Shown here: one piece after another, positions 25,439 to 33,504 of the stretch | Numbering within the stretch: the stretch's first letter is position 1 | Layout: every line of letters begins with the position of its first letter | Assembly: GCA_937967805.1 (NCBI GenBank) | Contig: CALBTC010000221.1 | Coordinates: forward strand, 1-41,447 | Origin: an uncultured Anaerolineaceae bacterium | GTDB lineage: Bacteria; Chloroflexota; Anaerolineae; Promineifilales; Promineifilaceae | Direction: 5' to 3' | DNA: 41,447 nt | Notes under the pieces: generated by a model | Told to the model about the DNA's origin: nothing | What the model saw: only the letters and a program-made list of their open reading frames with translations | Database searches by the model: none | Program-made: the position numbers and the translations under genes

Positions 25439-25494
25439 GATTGGACCAAATTGCACTGATGCAAGCCTTTTGGCCAACGTAAATTGGTCCAATC
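25439..25494. repeat. GATTGGACCAA inverted repeat, copy 2
   Basis: GATTGGACCAAATT (25439-25452) and AAATTGGTCCAATC (25481-25494). The interior shares TTGCA, AAGCC and the end GTAAATTGG with copy 1. On the minus strand it starts 4 nt after the phosphotransferase stop codon, the same placement as copy 1. Confidence 0.7.
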
Positions 25495-25498
25495 TTGT

Positions 25499-26605
25499 TT
25501 AGCTACTTTCCAGATAGGCATTTACCTCGGTTGGTTCAAAATGATCCACCGCCAGCACGTTTTCGGCAAAATTTAGCAGCGCGGCCCGAACAGCGGGGTC
25601 CAGATCAGGGTACCAGATGGGATTGGCCAGTACCAGGGCGCGCCAGGTGAAAAACGGAGGGACTACGGCCGTTATCCCCTCGTCCCCACTTTGCTGCACA
25701 TATGCCTGCCAGAACTGCGCAAAAAGCTGTTGAAAATGGCCGGCGAAACGGCCGTCTTGCTGCAAGGCAAACAAAATGTAGTTGATCGTCATCGCGCTTA
25801 AATCGTCGGCCGGTTCGCCCCATTCACCCCGGCTGCGGTCCAGCAGAGCAATTTGGTCATCCGACTGAAACAGCACGTTCCAGGGATGAAAATCGCCGTG
25901 AATCTGGCTTAACCGCTCTGATTTCTCTTTGAGCCGCCAGCGCCAGGCAATGCATTTTTCCTCGATGGCCTGAAGGCGCGCCGGAGGTGCCAGCTCATCG
26001 TCTGCTTTGTAGCTGTCGGTGATGCCCATAATGCCTTCACCCAGTCCCAGCAAATCGCGGATGCAGCGCCGGTAGCCGGTTGCATCCGGATTTTTTTTGC
26101 CGTGAATCTTGACCAGATAGTTGACCAGTGTGTTCACACGGGTTTCATCGCAAGGTTGTCGCTCATTGGTTTGAGCCAGTCGCTGTAAATCTTTGGCGTA
26201 AAGCCGGCCGGGGACAAAGCGGGTGAGCAGGAAGAATTCATGGAAGTGGCGCAGGGTGGTGAGACGGCCGTCTTCATTCACTGTGCCCACATCTACAGCG
26301 GGTACGTGGTGGGGCAGCTTGTTGAAGTTTGCATAATCCAACAAGATGTTACGTGCCCGGTCAGACGGCCGTTCATGCCCAAACGCATCGCCGGCCATCG
26401 TGTGAAAAACCAGCCTGTCTATCTGGCCTGCATACGCAATGCGCAGCAGCAAGGGATGGCCATAACCGAACCCTTTTAAATCAGCCTCGTCTACCTCGCC
26501 CAAAGTCGTAACCTTTTTGATAGTAACGGGTGCTTCATAAAGCTCGGTCAAGTAAGCTTCCATCGCTTCAAGCAAAAAGGGTGTTTCCTTTTGTTGGTCT
26601 GCCAT
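25499..26605 (-). CDS. APH-family phosphotransferase (aminoglycoside phosphotransferase fold)
   Basis: 368 residues with the protein-kinase-like APH fold. The catalytic loop reads HGDFHPWNVLF (near residue 234) and the metal-binding Asp lies in ALLDRSRGEWGEPADDL. N-terminal strands (VTIKKVTTLGEV, HPLLLRIAYAG) lack a glycine-rich loop, as is common in this family. Possible substrates include antibiotics, choline, homoserine, sugars or other small alcohols; nothing nearby decides it. A GGGAGTGGG ribosome site precedes ATG 26605. It lies 13 bp downstream of the MgtC-like gene, so the two are probably one operon. Four ACGGCCGT copies, one in the rare Arg-Pro frame. Confidence 0.83.
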   Translation of the reverse strand: MADQQKETPFLLEAMEAYLTELYEAPVTIKKVTTLGEVDEADLKGFGYGHPLLLRIAYAGQIDRLVFHTMAGDAFGHERPSDRARNILLDYANFNKLPHHVPAVDVGTVNEDGRLTTLRHFHEFFLLTRFVPGRLYAKDLQRLAQTNERQPCDETRVNTLVNYLVKIHGKKNPDATGYRRCIRDLLGLGEGIMGITDSYKADDELAPPARLQAIEEKCIAWRWRLKEKSERLSQIHGDFHPWNVLFQSDDQIALLDRSRGEWGEPADDLSAMTINYILFALQQDGRFAGHFQQLFAQFWQAYVQQSGDEGITAVVPPFFTWRALVLANPIWYPDLDPAVRAALLNFAENVLAVDHFEPTEVNAYLESS

Positions 26606-26618
26606 AGCCCACTCCCTG

Positions 26619-27062
26619 CTATTGAGCAGCTTTTTCCAAAAATTTTATACCGCGCAAAATGACCAATACAATCACTGTGATCCCGATTGTCAAAACAATC
26701 TGCTGCAGAGCAATGCTGATTCCCAGGGCACTGGTTAGCAGAAGCGTCGCGGCGGTGGTTAAACCCTCAATTTGATTCTCGCCCCGGTTGCGAATGATGG
26801 TGCCCGCGCCGAGGAAGCTAACGCCGGTTACAACCGCTTCAATCATGCGAATGGGATCGGTGCGGATGAGCGATTCTTCAAGCCCCATCTCGGGAATAAG
26901 CACCCGGCCCAAACCGGTTAGCAGGGCGGCGGAACCGGCAACAAGCATGTGGGTGCGCAGTCCGGCCGGTTTATCGGCCGCCTCGCGCTCAAAGCCAATC
27001 AGGCCACCCAAGAACATCGCCAGCACCACTTCTCCCAGGACTTGCAATTGTGTAATTATAAT
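26619..27062 (-). CDS. MgtC/SapB-family membrane protein, possibly starting at ATT
   Basis: Contains the MgtC family core: an LGGLIGFERE-type first helix end, KPAGLRTHMLV, then VSFLGAGTII and the TTAATLLLTSALG helix, with four to five membrane helices. The family is linked to Mg2+ limitation and to modulation of other membrane proteins. No ATG lies near the expected start. AAGGAG (27075-27070) is followed after 7 nt by ATT 27062-27060, which would give a 147-residue protein beginning IIITQLQVLGE. An in-frame ATG at 27143 exists, but the 27 extra residues are the translation of an intergenic repeat. I prefer the ATT start; a TTG 5 codons downstream is another option but lies far from the ribosome site. 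Confidence 0.8.
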   Translation of the reverse strand: MIITQLQVLGEVVLAMFLGGLIGFEREAADKPAGLRTHMLVAGSAALLTGLGRVLIPEMGLEESLIRTDPIRMIEAVVTGVSFLGAGTIIRNRGENQIEGLTTAATLLLTSALGISIALQQIVLTIGITVIVLVILRGIKFLEKAAQ

Positions 27063-27172
27063 GAATTTGCTCCTTCGAAAATAATTTAACGCAGAGGCGC
27101 GGAGGTGCGATATTATCGCGCAGAGAAAAATCTGCGAGCGCAAGTTGCGCCAATCTGCGGATTTTCATCCAT
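27063..27172 (-). repeat. Leader repeat, copy A (ends in the ribosome site of the mgtC-like gene)
   Basis: Read on the minus strand it runs: AAATCCGCAGATTGGCGCAA, then a TTTTCTCTGCG block, CCTCCGCGCCTCTGCG, TTAAATTA and finally AAGGAGCAAA. Copy B at 28262-28365 has the same block order. The two copies are inverted relative to each other and flank the SIMPL gene. Confidence 0.7.
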
Positions 27173-27212
27173 GGTGGTCGGCCACCGCTGGTGAAATGGC
27201 GATTGCTGTACC

Positions 27213-27953
27213 CTAGCGAATCTCCCAAATGACCTGGACGCTGGCCTGAATGGTTTGGGTTCCGGTAGCGATGGGCACGTCAGCGGTCAGGCTGGCTTCT
27301 TCAGCTACAGAAGTCGTCAATGGCCGGGCACCGCCTGTTTCCAGGATGGTGCGCACCGGGCCAAGTTCTGCACCGGCCAGCTCAGTGAGCTGTTCGGCCT
27401 TTTGCTGGGCATCTTGCATAGCTGCTTCGCGCGCCGCTGCCGCCAGCTCGGCTTCATTGCTAACTTCAAATTGAATGCCTTCGATGGTGTTGCTGCCGGC
27501 TTCAACCACCGCATCCAGCAGACTGCCCAGCATAGTTAGGTCACGCACGGTGATGCGCACAATGTTGCTGGCGCGATAGCCTACTAATTCGCGCGTTTGG
27601 GTATTGGGCGCGTTATCGTAAACGGGACTGAGGCGGAAGCCTTCAGTTTGAATATCATTTTCTGCGATGCCGGCTTCTAACGTGGCGGAAATTACGGCCG
27701 TCATCCGCTCATTATTCTCTTCCAAAGCGGCTCCAGCTTCGTCTGCCTCGGTTTGCACGCCCAGGCGCACGGTGGCCTGGTCCGGTTCGGCTTCGACCTG
27801 CCCCTGGCCGGATACTTCAATCGTGCGCAACGGTTCCTCGCCAGTTTGGGCTACAGCCTGGTTGGTGGGCTGTAATGTCAAGGCGATGCCCAGCCCCACC
27901 AGCAATGACAAAGTAACTAAAATTGCGCCAAATATCGGTAAGTTCCGATTCAT
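27213..27953 (-). CDS. SIMPL-domain (DUF541) exported protein
   Basis: 246 residues from ATG 27953. A single N-terminal hydrophobic segment (LPIFGAILVTLSLLVGLGIAL) acts as signal or anchor. The mature part is a SIMPL domain: IEVSGQGQVEAEPDQATVRLG, a helix rich in Glu/Ala, then NIVRITVRDL and the repeat of the fold ending ASVQVIWEIR. SIMPL proteins are periplasmic or cell-surface proteins of uncertain function. AAAGGAG lies somewhat far (about 12 nt) before the ATG. The longer reading from ATG 28010 passes through an inverted repeat and is not favoured. The gene is bracketed by inverted copies A and B of the leader repeat. Confidence 0.85.
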   Translation of the reverse strand: MNRNLPIFGAILVTLSLLVGLGIALTLQPTNQAVAQTGEEPLRTIEVSGQGQVEAEPDQATVRLGVQTEADEAGAALEENNERMTAVISATLEAGIAENDIQTEGFRLSPVYDNAPNTQTRELVGYRASNIVRITVRDLTMLGSLLDAVVEAGSNTIEGIQFEVSNEAELAAAAREAAMQDAQQKAEQLTELAGAELGPVRTILETGGARPLTTSVAEEASLTADVPIATGTQTIQASVQVIWEIR

Positions 27954-27987
27954 GATGTTTGTTACTCCTTTTGTTGGTTTTTGCTCA

Positions 27988-28047
27988 AGACCCGAAGGGT
28001 TTAGCTTCACATAGGCGTGGTCTCTCGACAGAAAACCCTTCGGGTCT
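27988..28047. repeat. Perfect 15-bp inverted repeat AGACCCGAAGGGTTT
   Basis: AGACCCGAAGGGTTT (27988-28002) and AAACCCTTCGGGTCT (28033-28047). It sits just upstream of the SIMPL start. Related words occur at 19978-20030, and a single arm-like word AAACTCCTCGGGTCT lies near 33540-33554. Confidence 0.65.
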
Positions 28048-28261
28048 GACGTGTCTGACGTTACTCATTACTACCATAACACGTTATTGGCCGATTTCTT
28101 CAGCTTTATATCAAAAACATGACCTGGCCCTGTATCTGGGTATATGCTGGCTTTGCTGCTTTCCCTTAACCTTTAATTAGGGGCATTAGGCCTCAACCAG
28201 TATGTTCATTTTCTTTCACTTTTATCTTTCACTTTTAATGGAGACATTATGAGCGTGAGCT

Positions 28262-28365
28262 CAACACCATGAATGAAAATCCGCAGATTTGCGCAACTTG
28301 CATTCATAGATTTCTCTCTGCGCCTCCGCGTCTCTGCGTTAAATTACATTCTAAGGAGCAAAAGC
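28262..28365 (+). repeat. Leader repeat, copy B (ends in the ribosome site of the oxidoreductase gene)
   Basis: Block order AAATCCGCAGATTTGCGCAA, CTTGC, TTTCTCTCTGCG, CCTCCGCGTCTCTGCG, TTAAATTACATT, AAGGAGCAAA, then ATG 28366. It matches copy A closely in its 3' half. In this copy the repeat supplies the whole translation initiation region. Confidence 0.7.
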
Positions 28366-29709
28366 ATGGAAACAGCAGATTTTGTCATCATTGGCAGCGG
28401 GCAGGGGGGCGTTCCCCTGGCGGCAAAGCTGGCGGAAAGAGAGCGTCGAGTCGTGATTTTTGAGCGCGCTGCCTGGGGCGGTACCTGCGTCAATACCGGC
28501 TGTATTCCCTCCAAAACGTTGCTGGCTTCAGCCCACGCTGCGGTCGCAGCCCGCAATGCTGCCTCTCTCGGTGTCCACGCCGATGTTAAAGTCTCATTTA
28601 AAGCGGTCATGAACCGGGTACGCGATTCCATCCAGCCGGAGGGAATCGTTAAATGGTTGAACAGTGTAGATGCTGAACTTGTAGAAGCAGAGGCCGGATT
28701 TATTGGCTCACATACCGTCCGCGGGGGAGATACCACGGTAGAAGCAGAGACCATCATTATCAACACCGGCAAATCCCCTTTCGTTCCTGATATTCCTGGT
28801 CTGGCGGATACGCCTTATCTGACCTACCAAAATTTCTGGGAACTGGAAACGCTGCCGGAAAGGTTGGTGGTGATTGGCGGCGGCTATACCGGTTTGGAAC
28901 TGGCTCAGGCGATGCAGCGGCTGGGTAGCCAGGTGGATGTGATTGAAGTGGTGGATCGCCTGGTGGCGGCAGAGGAGCAGGACGTGAGCCAGGCGTTGCA
29001 GGCGGCCTTGGAGGCAGATGGGGTGCGGTTTCATCTGGGGGCCAATGTGGAGAAGGTGGCGTACAGGGATAATCTTTTTGAGGTCGGGGTGGATACGGCC
29101 GTAACCCCTCTCACCAGCAACGCCCTCCTCGTCGCCACCGGCCGCCGTCCCAATGTAGAGGCGCTCAATCTAACCGAGTGGGGCATCGAACTGGACGAAA
29201 AAGGCCACATTCAGGTAGACGATCAATTCCGCACCACGGCCGACAGCGTGTACGCCATTGGCGACGTAACTGGACAGCCTGCCTTTACCCACGTTTCCTG
29301 GGAAGATCATCGCCGCCTGCTGGCTATACTTGACGGTGAGGAGCGGCACCGCGGGGATCGTGTGCTGGGTTATGCCTTCTTCACAGACCCGCAAGTGGGG
29401 CGTGTCGGCAAGACCATAGCCCAGGCACAAGAGGAAGGCATTTCGGCCAGGGAAGCCACGCTGCCTTTGGAAAACGTGTCGCGGGCAGCAGCCACCGGCC
29501 ATGACCACGGCTTTTACCGCCTGGTCATTGATGATGATACGGACCGCATTTTGGGGGCAACCATCGTCGGTCCGCAAGCGGCCGAACTGGTGCACGTGAT
29601 TCTGGCCCACATGGAAGCCGGCTCCACCTGGCAGCTTTTGGAACGGTCGCAGCACATTCACCCGGCTTATGCCGAAGATTTGCCCACCCTGGCCAGGCAG
29701 CTTGCCTAA
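28366..29709 (+). CDS. FAD/NAD(P)-dependent disulfide oxidoreductase (mercuric reductase/lipoamide dehydrogenase-like)
   Basis: 447 residues from ATG 28366. N-terminal FAD motif VIIGSGQGG, redox-active disulfide GGTCVNTGCIPSK (Cys41, Cys46), NAD(P)-binding VVIGGGYTGLELA (about 168-180), second FAD motif VYAIGDVTGQ, and a dimerisation domain ending HIHPAYAEDLPTLARQ with the His-Glu pair near the active site. No N-terminal heavy-metal domain and no C-terminal Cys pair, so true mercuric reductase activity is doubtful. No lipoate-dependent complex is encoded nearby. AAGGAG lies 9 nt before the start, at the end of leader repeat copy B. An in-frame ATG at 28273 would translate the repeat and is rejected. 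Confidence 0.88.
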   Translation: METADFVIIGSGQGGVPLAAKLAERERRVVIFERAAWGGTCVNTGCIPSKTLLASAHAAVAARNAASLGVHADVKVSFKAVMNRVRDSIQPEGIVKWLNSVDAELVEAEAGFIGSHTVRGGDTTVEAETIIINTGKSPFVPDIPGLADTPYLTYQNFWELETLPERLVVIGGGYTGLELAQAMQRLGSQVDVIEVVDRLVAAEEQDVSQALQAALEADGVRFHLGANVEKVAYRDNLFEVGVDTAVTPLTSNALLVATGRRPNVEALNLTEWGIELDEKGHIQVDDQFRTTADSVYAIGDVTGQPAFTHVSWEDHRRLLAILDGEERHRGDRVLGYAFFTDPQVGRVGKTIAQAQEEGISAREATLPLENVSRAAATGHDHGFYRLVIDDDTDRILGATIVGPQAAELVHVILAHMEAGSTWQLLERSQHIHPAYAEDLPTLARQLA

Positions 29710-29721
29710 CAGGATAATTGC

Positions 29722-31056
29722 TCATCCTTGTGGCTCGTTTATTGCTTCTTCAGCTTCCGTTTCTTCTGACTCCTGCGGCGCTTCTTCAATGAGCACTTTG
29801 TCTACCCGCTGACCGTCCATATCGGCCACCTCAAAGCGCATGTTGCCCCAGCCAAAATGATTGCCGGCGCTGGGCATGCTGCCCAGCTTAAACAACACGA
29901 AGCCGCCCACCGTTTGATATTTCTCTTCGTTGGGCATGGTGCGAATGGAAAAGTGTTCTTTAAAATCGGCAATCGAGACAAGCCCATCTACCAGCCACGA
30001 GCCGTCCTCTCGTTCCACGATGGGTGGCTGTTTCAGCTCTTCCAGCGTGGGAATATCACCCACGATGGCTTCCAAAATGTCGATCAGCGTGACCAATCCC
30101 TCGATCTCGCCATATTCGTCAACCAGCAGTGCCATATGGACACCACTTTGCTTGAAATGCTCCAGGGAGGTCAGGGCCTTCATGTTTTCCGGCGCGTAGA
30201 GCGGCTCTCCCATGCTTTCCTTGATGTTCATTGCTTTTTGCTCAAGGCAGTTGGGCAGCAGACTTTTAGCATGGACGGCACCTAAAACGTGGTCCAAATC
30301 GCCATCGCAGACGGGAAAGCGGGTGTGGTTGGAGCTAAGCATGAGCTGGCGAATTTCATCTTCAGAGGCGTTGATGTCGAGCCAGACGATTTCGGGTCGG
30401 GACGTCATCATGCTGCGTAACGGCCGATCATTTAGCCGAAAAATGCTCTCTACCATGTCGCGTTCTGCCTCTTCGATAATCCCCCGTTCGGCCGCTTGCC
30501 GAACCATCGCCCGAATCTCATCTTCGCTGGGCTCATCGGCCTCGCCGGAATCTATCCTAAGCAGGGTCACCAGGCCTTCCGTGGTGAGACTGAGCAGCCG
30601 GACAATGGGGGCAGCGATGGTTGCCAGAATATGCATCGGGCGCGCGACCGCGGCGGCGATCTTTTCCGTGTAGGCTAGAGCGATACGCTTCGGCACCAAT
30701 TCGCCAACCACAACCGAAAGAAAGGTAGTTGTGCCCACGACGAGTCCTAAGCTGACGGTGCGGGCATATTGGCCGATCCAGGGCACCGTTTGCATCGGTT
30801 CAATCAGTTCATTGGCAATGTTGGCCCCGCCAATCGCCCCGGCCAGAATGCCCACCGTGGTGATGCCAACCTGGACGGTGGAGAGAAAGCGGTTGGGATT
30901 TTGGGCCATGTTCAGGGCCGTTTCGGCCCCTGGCCGGCCGTCGTCGGCCATTTTTTGTAGATTGGAATGGCGGGCAGAGACAACGGCTATTTCTGACATG
31001 GCAAACACGCCGTTGAGCAAAATCAAAAACAGAATGATAAGAATTTCAAAAAACAT
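29722..31056 (-). CDS. CNNM/CorC-type membrane protein with CBS domains (hemolysin C-like)
   Basis: 444 residues. A DUF21/CNNM transmembrane domain fills residues 1-185 (start FFEILIILFLILLNGVFAMSE, with VGITTVGILAGAIGG and VVGELVPKRIAL). A CBS pair follows (MTSRPEIVWLDI, VLGAVHAKSLL, LVDEYGEIEGLVTLIDILE), then a CorC/HlyC C-terminal domain near 350-425 (ADFKEHF, TVGGFVLFKLG) and an acidic Glu-rich tail. Such proteins are implicated in Mg2+ or other divalent ion export. It converges on the oxidoreductase with a 12-bp gap and lies downstream of the transketolase genes, separated by a 20-bp perfect inverted repeat. It has no ACGGCCGT copy. Confidence 0.92.
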   Translation of the reverse strand: MFFEILIILFLILLNGVFAMSEIAVVSARHSNLQKMADDGRPGAETALNMAQNPNRFLSTVQVGITTVGILAGAIGGANIANELIEPMQTVPWIGQYARTVSLGLVVGTTTFLSVVVGELVPKRIALAYTEKIAAAVARPMHILATIAAPIVRLLSLTTEGLVTLLRIDSGEADEPSEDEIRAMVRQAAERGIIEEAERDMVESIFRLNDRPLRSMMTSRPEIVWLDINASEDEIRQLMLSSNHTRFPVCDGDLDHVLGAVHAKSLLPNCLEQKAMNIKESMGEPLYAPENMKALTSLEHFKQSGVHMALLVDEYGEIEGLVTLIDILEAIVGDIPTLEELKQPPIVEREDGSWLVDGLVSIADFKEHFSIRTMPNEEKYQTVGGFVLFKLGSMPSAGNHFGWGNMRFEVADMDGQRVDKVLIEEAPQESEETEAEEAINEPQG

Positions 31057-31102
31057 GGGGTCATCCTCGCGTGGAGTCAGCGATTGACTCTATTAAAAAG
31101 CC

Positions 31103-31169
31103 AACCGCGGAGTACGCGGAGAATATAACAGTAGAGAAAATCTCTGCGCTCTCCGCGTACTCCGCGGTT
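31103..31169. repeat. Perfect 20-bp inverted repeat between transketolase and CorC genes
   Basis: AACCGCGGAGTACGCGGAGA (31103-31122) and its exact complement (31150-31169), loop 27 nt containing GTAGAGAAAATCTCTGCG. The wording (gcggag, ctctgcg) resembles the leader repeats. No T-tract follows. Confidence 0.7.
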
Positions 31170-31210
31170 AAATAAGCTTGATTGGCCAACGGATACCTGG
31201 CGTGTATTGG

Positions 31211-32185
31211 TTAACTGGTCTGTTTCTGGTCGATGGCGTCGCGCACGGCCTGGGCAATGTCTTCGGGCATCAGGTGATATTTTTGCAGCAACTCTTCCGG
31301 CTCGCCGGATTCGGCGTACTGGTTGTTGATGCCCACAAAGCGCATGGGCACGGGATGGAGTTGGGCTACGGCCGTTGCCACCGCCGCCCCCAAACCGCCA
31401 TGCAAAAGATGCTCTTCTGCAGTCACGATGGCTCCGGTTTGTTCGGCGGCTAGTTTTACGGCCGTTTCATCCAGCGGTTTAATCGTGTGCATGTCCAACA
31501 CGCGCACTTCGTACCCCTCTTCGCTTAAGGTGTGCGCTGCCTCCAGCGCAGCAGCAACCATGAGGCCGCAGGCAATGATCGTGGCGTGACGGCCGTCGCG
31601 CAGTTGATTGGCCTTGCCAATTTCAAAATCAACCGGTTCATTGGTATACACGACAGGCACTTTCGGCCGTCCGGTGCGCAGGTAGGCCGGGCCGTCAAAC
31701 GAAAACAGGGCACGGGTCGCCGCTTTGGTGGCCGGTGCATCCGCCGGTACGATGACGGTGAAGTTTGGCAGTGAGGTGGCCAGGGCAATATCCTCAATCC
31801 CCATCTGGCTGGGGCCATCTTCGCCAATGCTGATGCCGCTGTGTGAGCCGACCAGCTTTACGTTGGCCTGCGGAAAGGCAACCCCCATGCGAATCTGGTC
31901 GTAAGCGTTGCCCAAAATGAAGGCGGCAAAGCTGGCGGCAACTACGTCCTTGCCGCTGGCTGCCAGGCCGCTGGCAACGCCAATCAGGTTGCTTTCGGCA
32001 ATGCCCATATTAAAAAAGCGGTCGGGGAACTCTTCTTCAAAGTATTGGGTTCGGGTAGAGTTCCCCACGTCGCCATCTACCACCACAAGTTTCCAGTTTT
32101 CTTCGCCCAGTTCGGCAAGCGCGTCGCCAAAGGCGTTGCGCGTGGGTGGTCCATACTCCAGGCCAACAGTTTTACCAATATCCAT
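31211..32185 (-). CDS. Transketolase, C-terminal (pyrimidine-binding) subunit of a split enzyme
   Basis: 324 residues holding the middle and C-terminal transketolase domains: GIAESNLIGVASGLA with the catalytic Glu for thiamine activation, GVAFPQANVKLVGSHSG, EDGPSQMGIEDIA, then the C-terminal VRVLDMHTIKPLD and a GLGAAVA helix. It pairs with the upstream gene, whose stop lies only 3 bp before this start, so the subunits are co-translated. The two together do the work of a full-length transketolase in the pentose phosphate pathway. Three ACGGCCGT copies. Confidence 0.93.
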   Translation of the reverse strand: MDIGKTVGLEYGPPTRNAFGDALAELGEENWKLVVVDGDVGNSTRTQYFEEEFPDRFFNMGIAESNLIGVASGLAASGKDVVAASFAAFILGNAYDQIRMGVAFPQANVKLVGSHSGISIGEDGPSQMGIEDIALATSLPNFTVIVPADAPATKAATRALFSFDGPAYLRTGRPKVPVVYTNEPVDFEIGKANQLRDGRHATIIACGLMVAAALEAAHTLSEEGYEVRVLDMHTIKPLDETAVKLAAEQTGAIVTAEEHLLHGGLGAAVATAVAQLHPVPMRFVGINNQYAESGEPEELLQKYHLMPEDIAQAVRDAIDQKQTS

Positions 32186-32188
32186 AAC

Positions 32189-33127
32189 TTAAATCTCTCC
32201 CATTACATCTTCGGCGGTTAAGACCGGTTGGTTTACGTTGTTGGCTACGGCCGTTGCGTGTTGTTCATCCAGTTCGGCCAGAGCCATTTCTAGTTCAGAT
32301 TCATCGAGCGGTTTGCCGTGCATCCGGTTCACGTCGTCTTGGGCAAAGGGTGACAGGCCGCGTCCTTTCAGCGTGTGGGCCACGATGATTTGCGGCTGCC
32401 GCTTTACCCGGCGCACGTCTTGCAGGGCGGTGAGCGCCTGCTCCATGTTGTGGCCGTTAATCTGGCGCACGTCCCAGCCAAACGCTTCCCATTTGTCCAC
32501 CACGGGCTGCAATGAGGGCATCACCTCGGTAACCGCGCCGGTTTGCTGGTACTTGTTATAGTCGAGGATGGCCGTTAAATTATCCACCTCATATTTGGCG
32601 GCGCCCATCGCCGCTTCCCAAATCTGGCCTTCATCCGATTCGCCATCGCCAATCATCACGTAGACGCGGTAATCCAGCTTGTCTACGCGGGCAGCCAGGG
32701 CATGGCCCAGGCCAATGGAAAGTCCCTGGCCCAACGAGCCGGTCGATGCTTCTACGCCAGGTAGGACACGCATGTTGGGATGGCCTTCCAGCGCGCTGCC
32801 CAAATTACGCAAGTTTGAGAGCCTGTCGGGATCAAAATAGCCGGCCTCGGCCAAAATGGCGTACAGTGCCGGGGCACCGTGTCCTTTACTGAGGATGAAG
32901 CGGTCTCGTTCCGGCCAATTCGGCCGTTCCGGATCAAAGCGCAGGATACCGCCAAAATAGAGCGCCGTCATCATGTCAATAGCTGACAGCGAACTGGACG
33001 GATGTCCTGAGCCGGCTTCGGTGGTCATCTGCAAAATTTGCCGGCTCAAGCGCCAGGCCGTTTCCTGTAATTCTGATACTGATCGACTGTAACTGAGCCG
33101 TGTTTCATCTTTACTATGAGTCTTCAT
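32189..33127 (-). CDS. Transketolase, N-terminal (TPP-binding) subunit of a split enzyme
   Basis: 312 residues from ATG 33127, with AGGAG about 10 nt upstream; an in-frame ATG at 33163 lacks a ribosome site. TPP-binding features: GHPSSSLSAIDMMTAL, SKGHGAPALYA, GSLGQGLSIGLG, and the Mg-TPP motif GDGESDEGQIWEA to DYNKYQ. HTLKGRG follows near the domain end. Its partner is the next gene downstream. Split transketolases are common in archaea and in several bacterial phyla including Chloroflexota. One ACGGCCGT at 32247 as Ala-Thr-Ala-Val. Confidence 0.93.
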   Translation of the reverse strand: MKTHSKDETRLSYSRSVSELQETAWRLSRQILQMTTEAGSGHPSSSLSAIDMMTALYFGGILRFDPERPNWPERDRFILSKGHGAPALYAILAEAGYFDPDRLSNLRNLGSALEGHPNMRVLPGVEASTGSLGQGLSIGLGHALAARVDKLDYRVYVMIGDGESDEGQIWEAAMGAAKYEVDNLTAILDYNKYQQTGAVTEVMPSLQPVVDKWEAFGWDVRQINGHNMEQALTALQDVRRVKRQPQIIVAHTLKGRGLSPFAQDDVNRMHGKPLDESELEMALAELDEQHATAVANNVNQPVLTAEDVMGEI

Positions 33128-33255
33128 ACTATCTATTACTCCTGTGGAAGCAGCCTCACGCAAAGGCGCAAAGACCGTTTAGCATCCTTGGCGGCTTGGC
33201 GTGAGATTTTCATTTATGATGGTATCCGTCTGCGGTCATGTTAACTCCTCGCTTT

Positions 33256-33504
33256 TTAAAATTGACTCAAAAAGCGTTTGACATCGTAACTCCACTCCTG
33301 GGATTGAATATCAATTTCAGTGCCCTCTTCGGTGGGTTCTGCTTCAACGCGCACAAAGCCGCCCCCGCCGCTGAATTCCAGCACGTTTTCGCCGCGGGGG
33401 ATAATGTTTAAGCCAACCCCTTTGGGCCCAAAAAAGGCGCTTGCTTTGGCTAAAACTTCCTGCGGGCTATCTTTGGTTTTGGTTCCCATTCTTAACTGTG
33501 ACAT
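33256..33504 (-). CDS. Small conserved-looking protein of unknown function
   Basis: 82 residues, soluble: a short helix (SPQEVLAKASAFFG), a strand-rich middle (GLNIIPRGENVLEF, GGGGFVRVEAEP) and a C-terminal amphipathic end (YDVKRFLSQF). I do not recognise the family. An AAGGAATGAAAGAGT stretch places a ribosome site before ATG 33504. It is divergent from the complex I operon and upstream of the transketolase pair, but separated from it by about 130 bp. Confidence 0.65.
   Translation of the reverse strand: MSQLRMGTKTKDSPQEVLAKASAFFGPKGVGLNIIPRGENVLEFSGGGGFVRVEAEPTEEGTEIDIQSQEWSYDVKRFLSQF

Noticed and set aside
28273..28365. Upstream in-frame start for the FAD oxidoreductase
   Set aside because: These 31 codons are the translation of leader repeat copy B, and a good ribosome site precedes ATG 28366.
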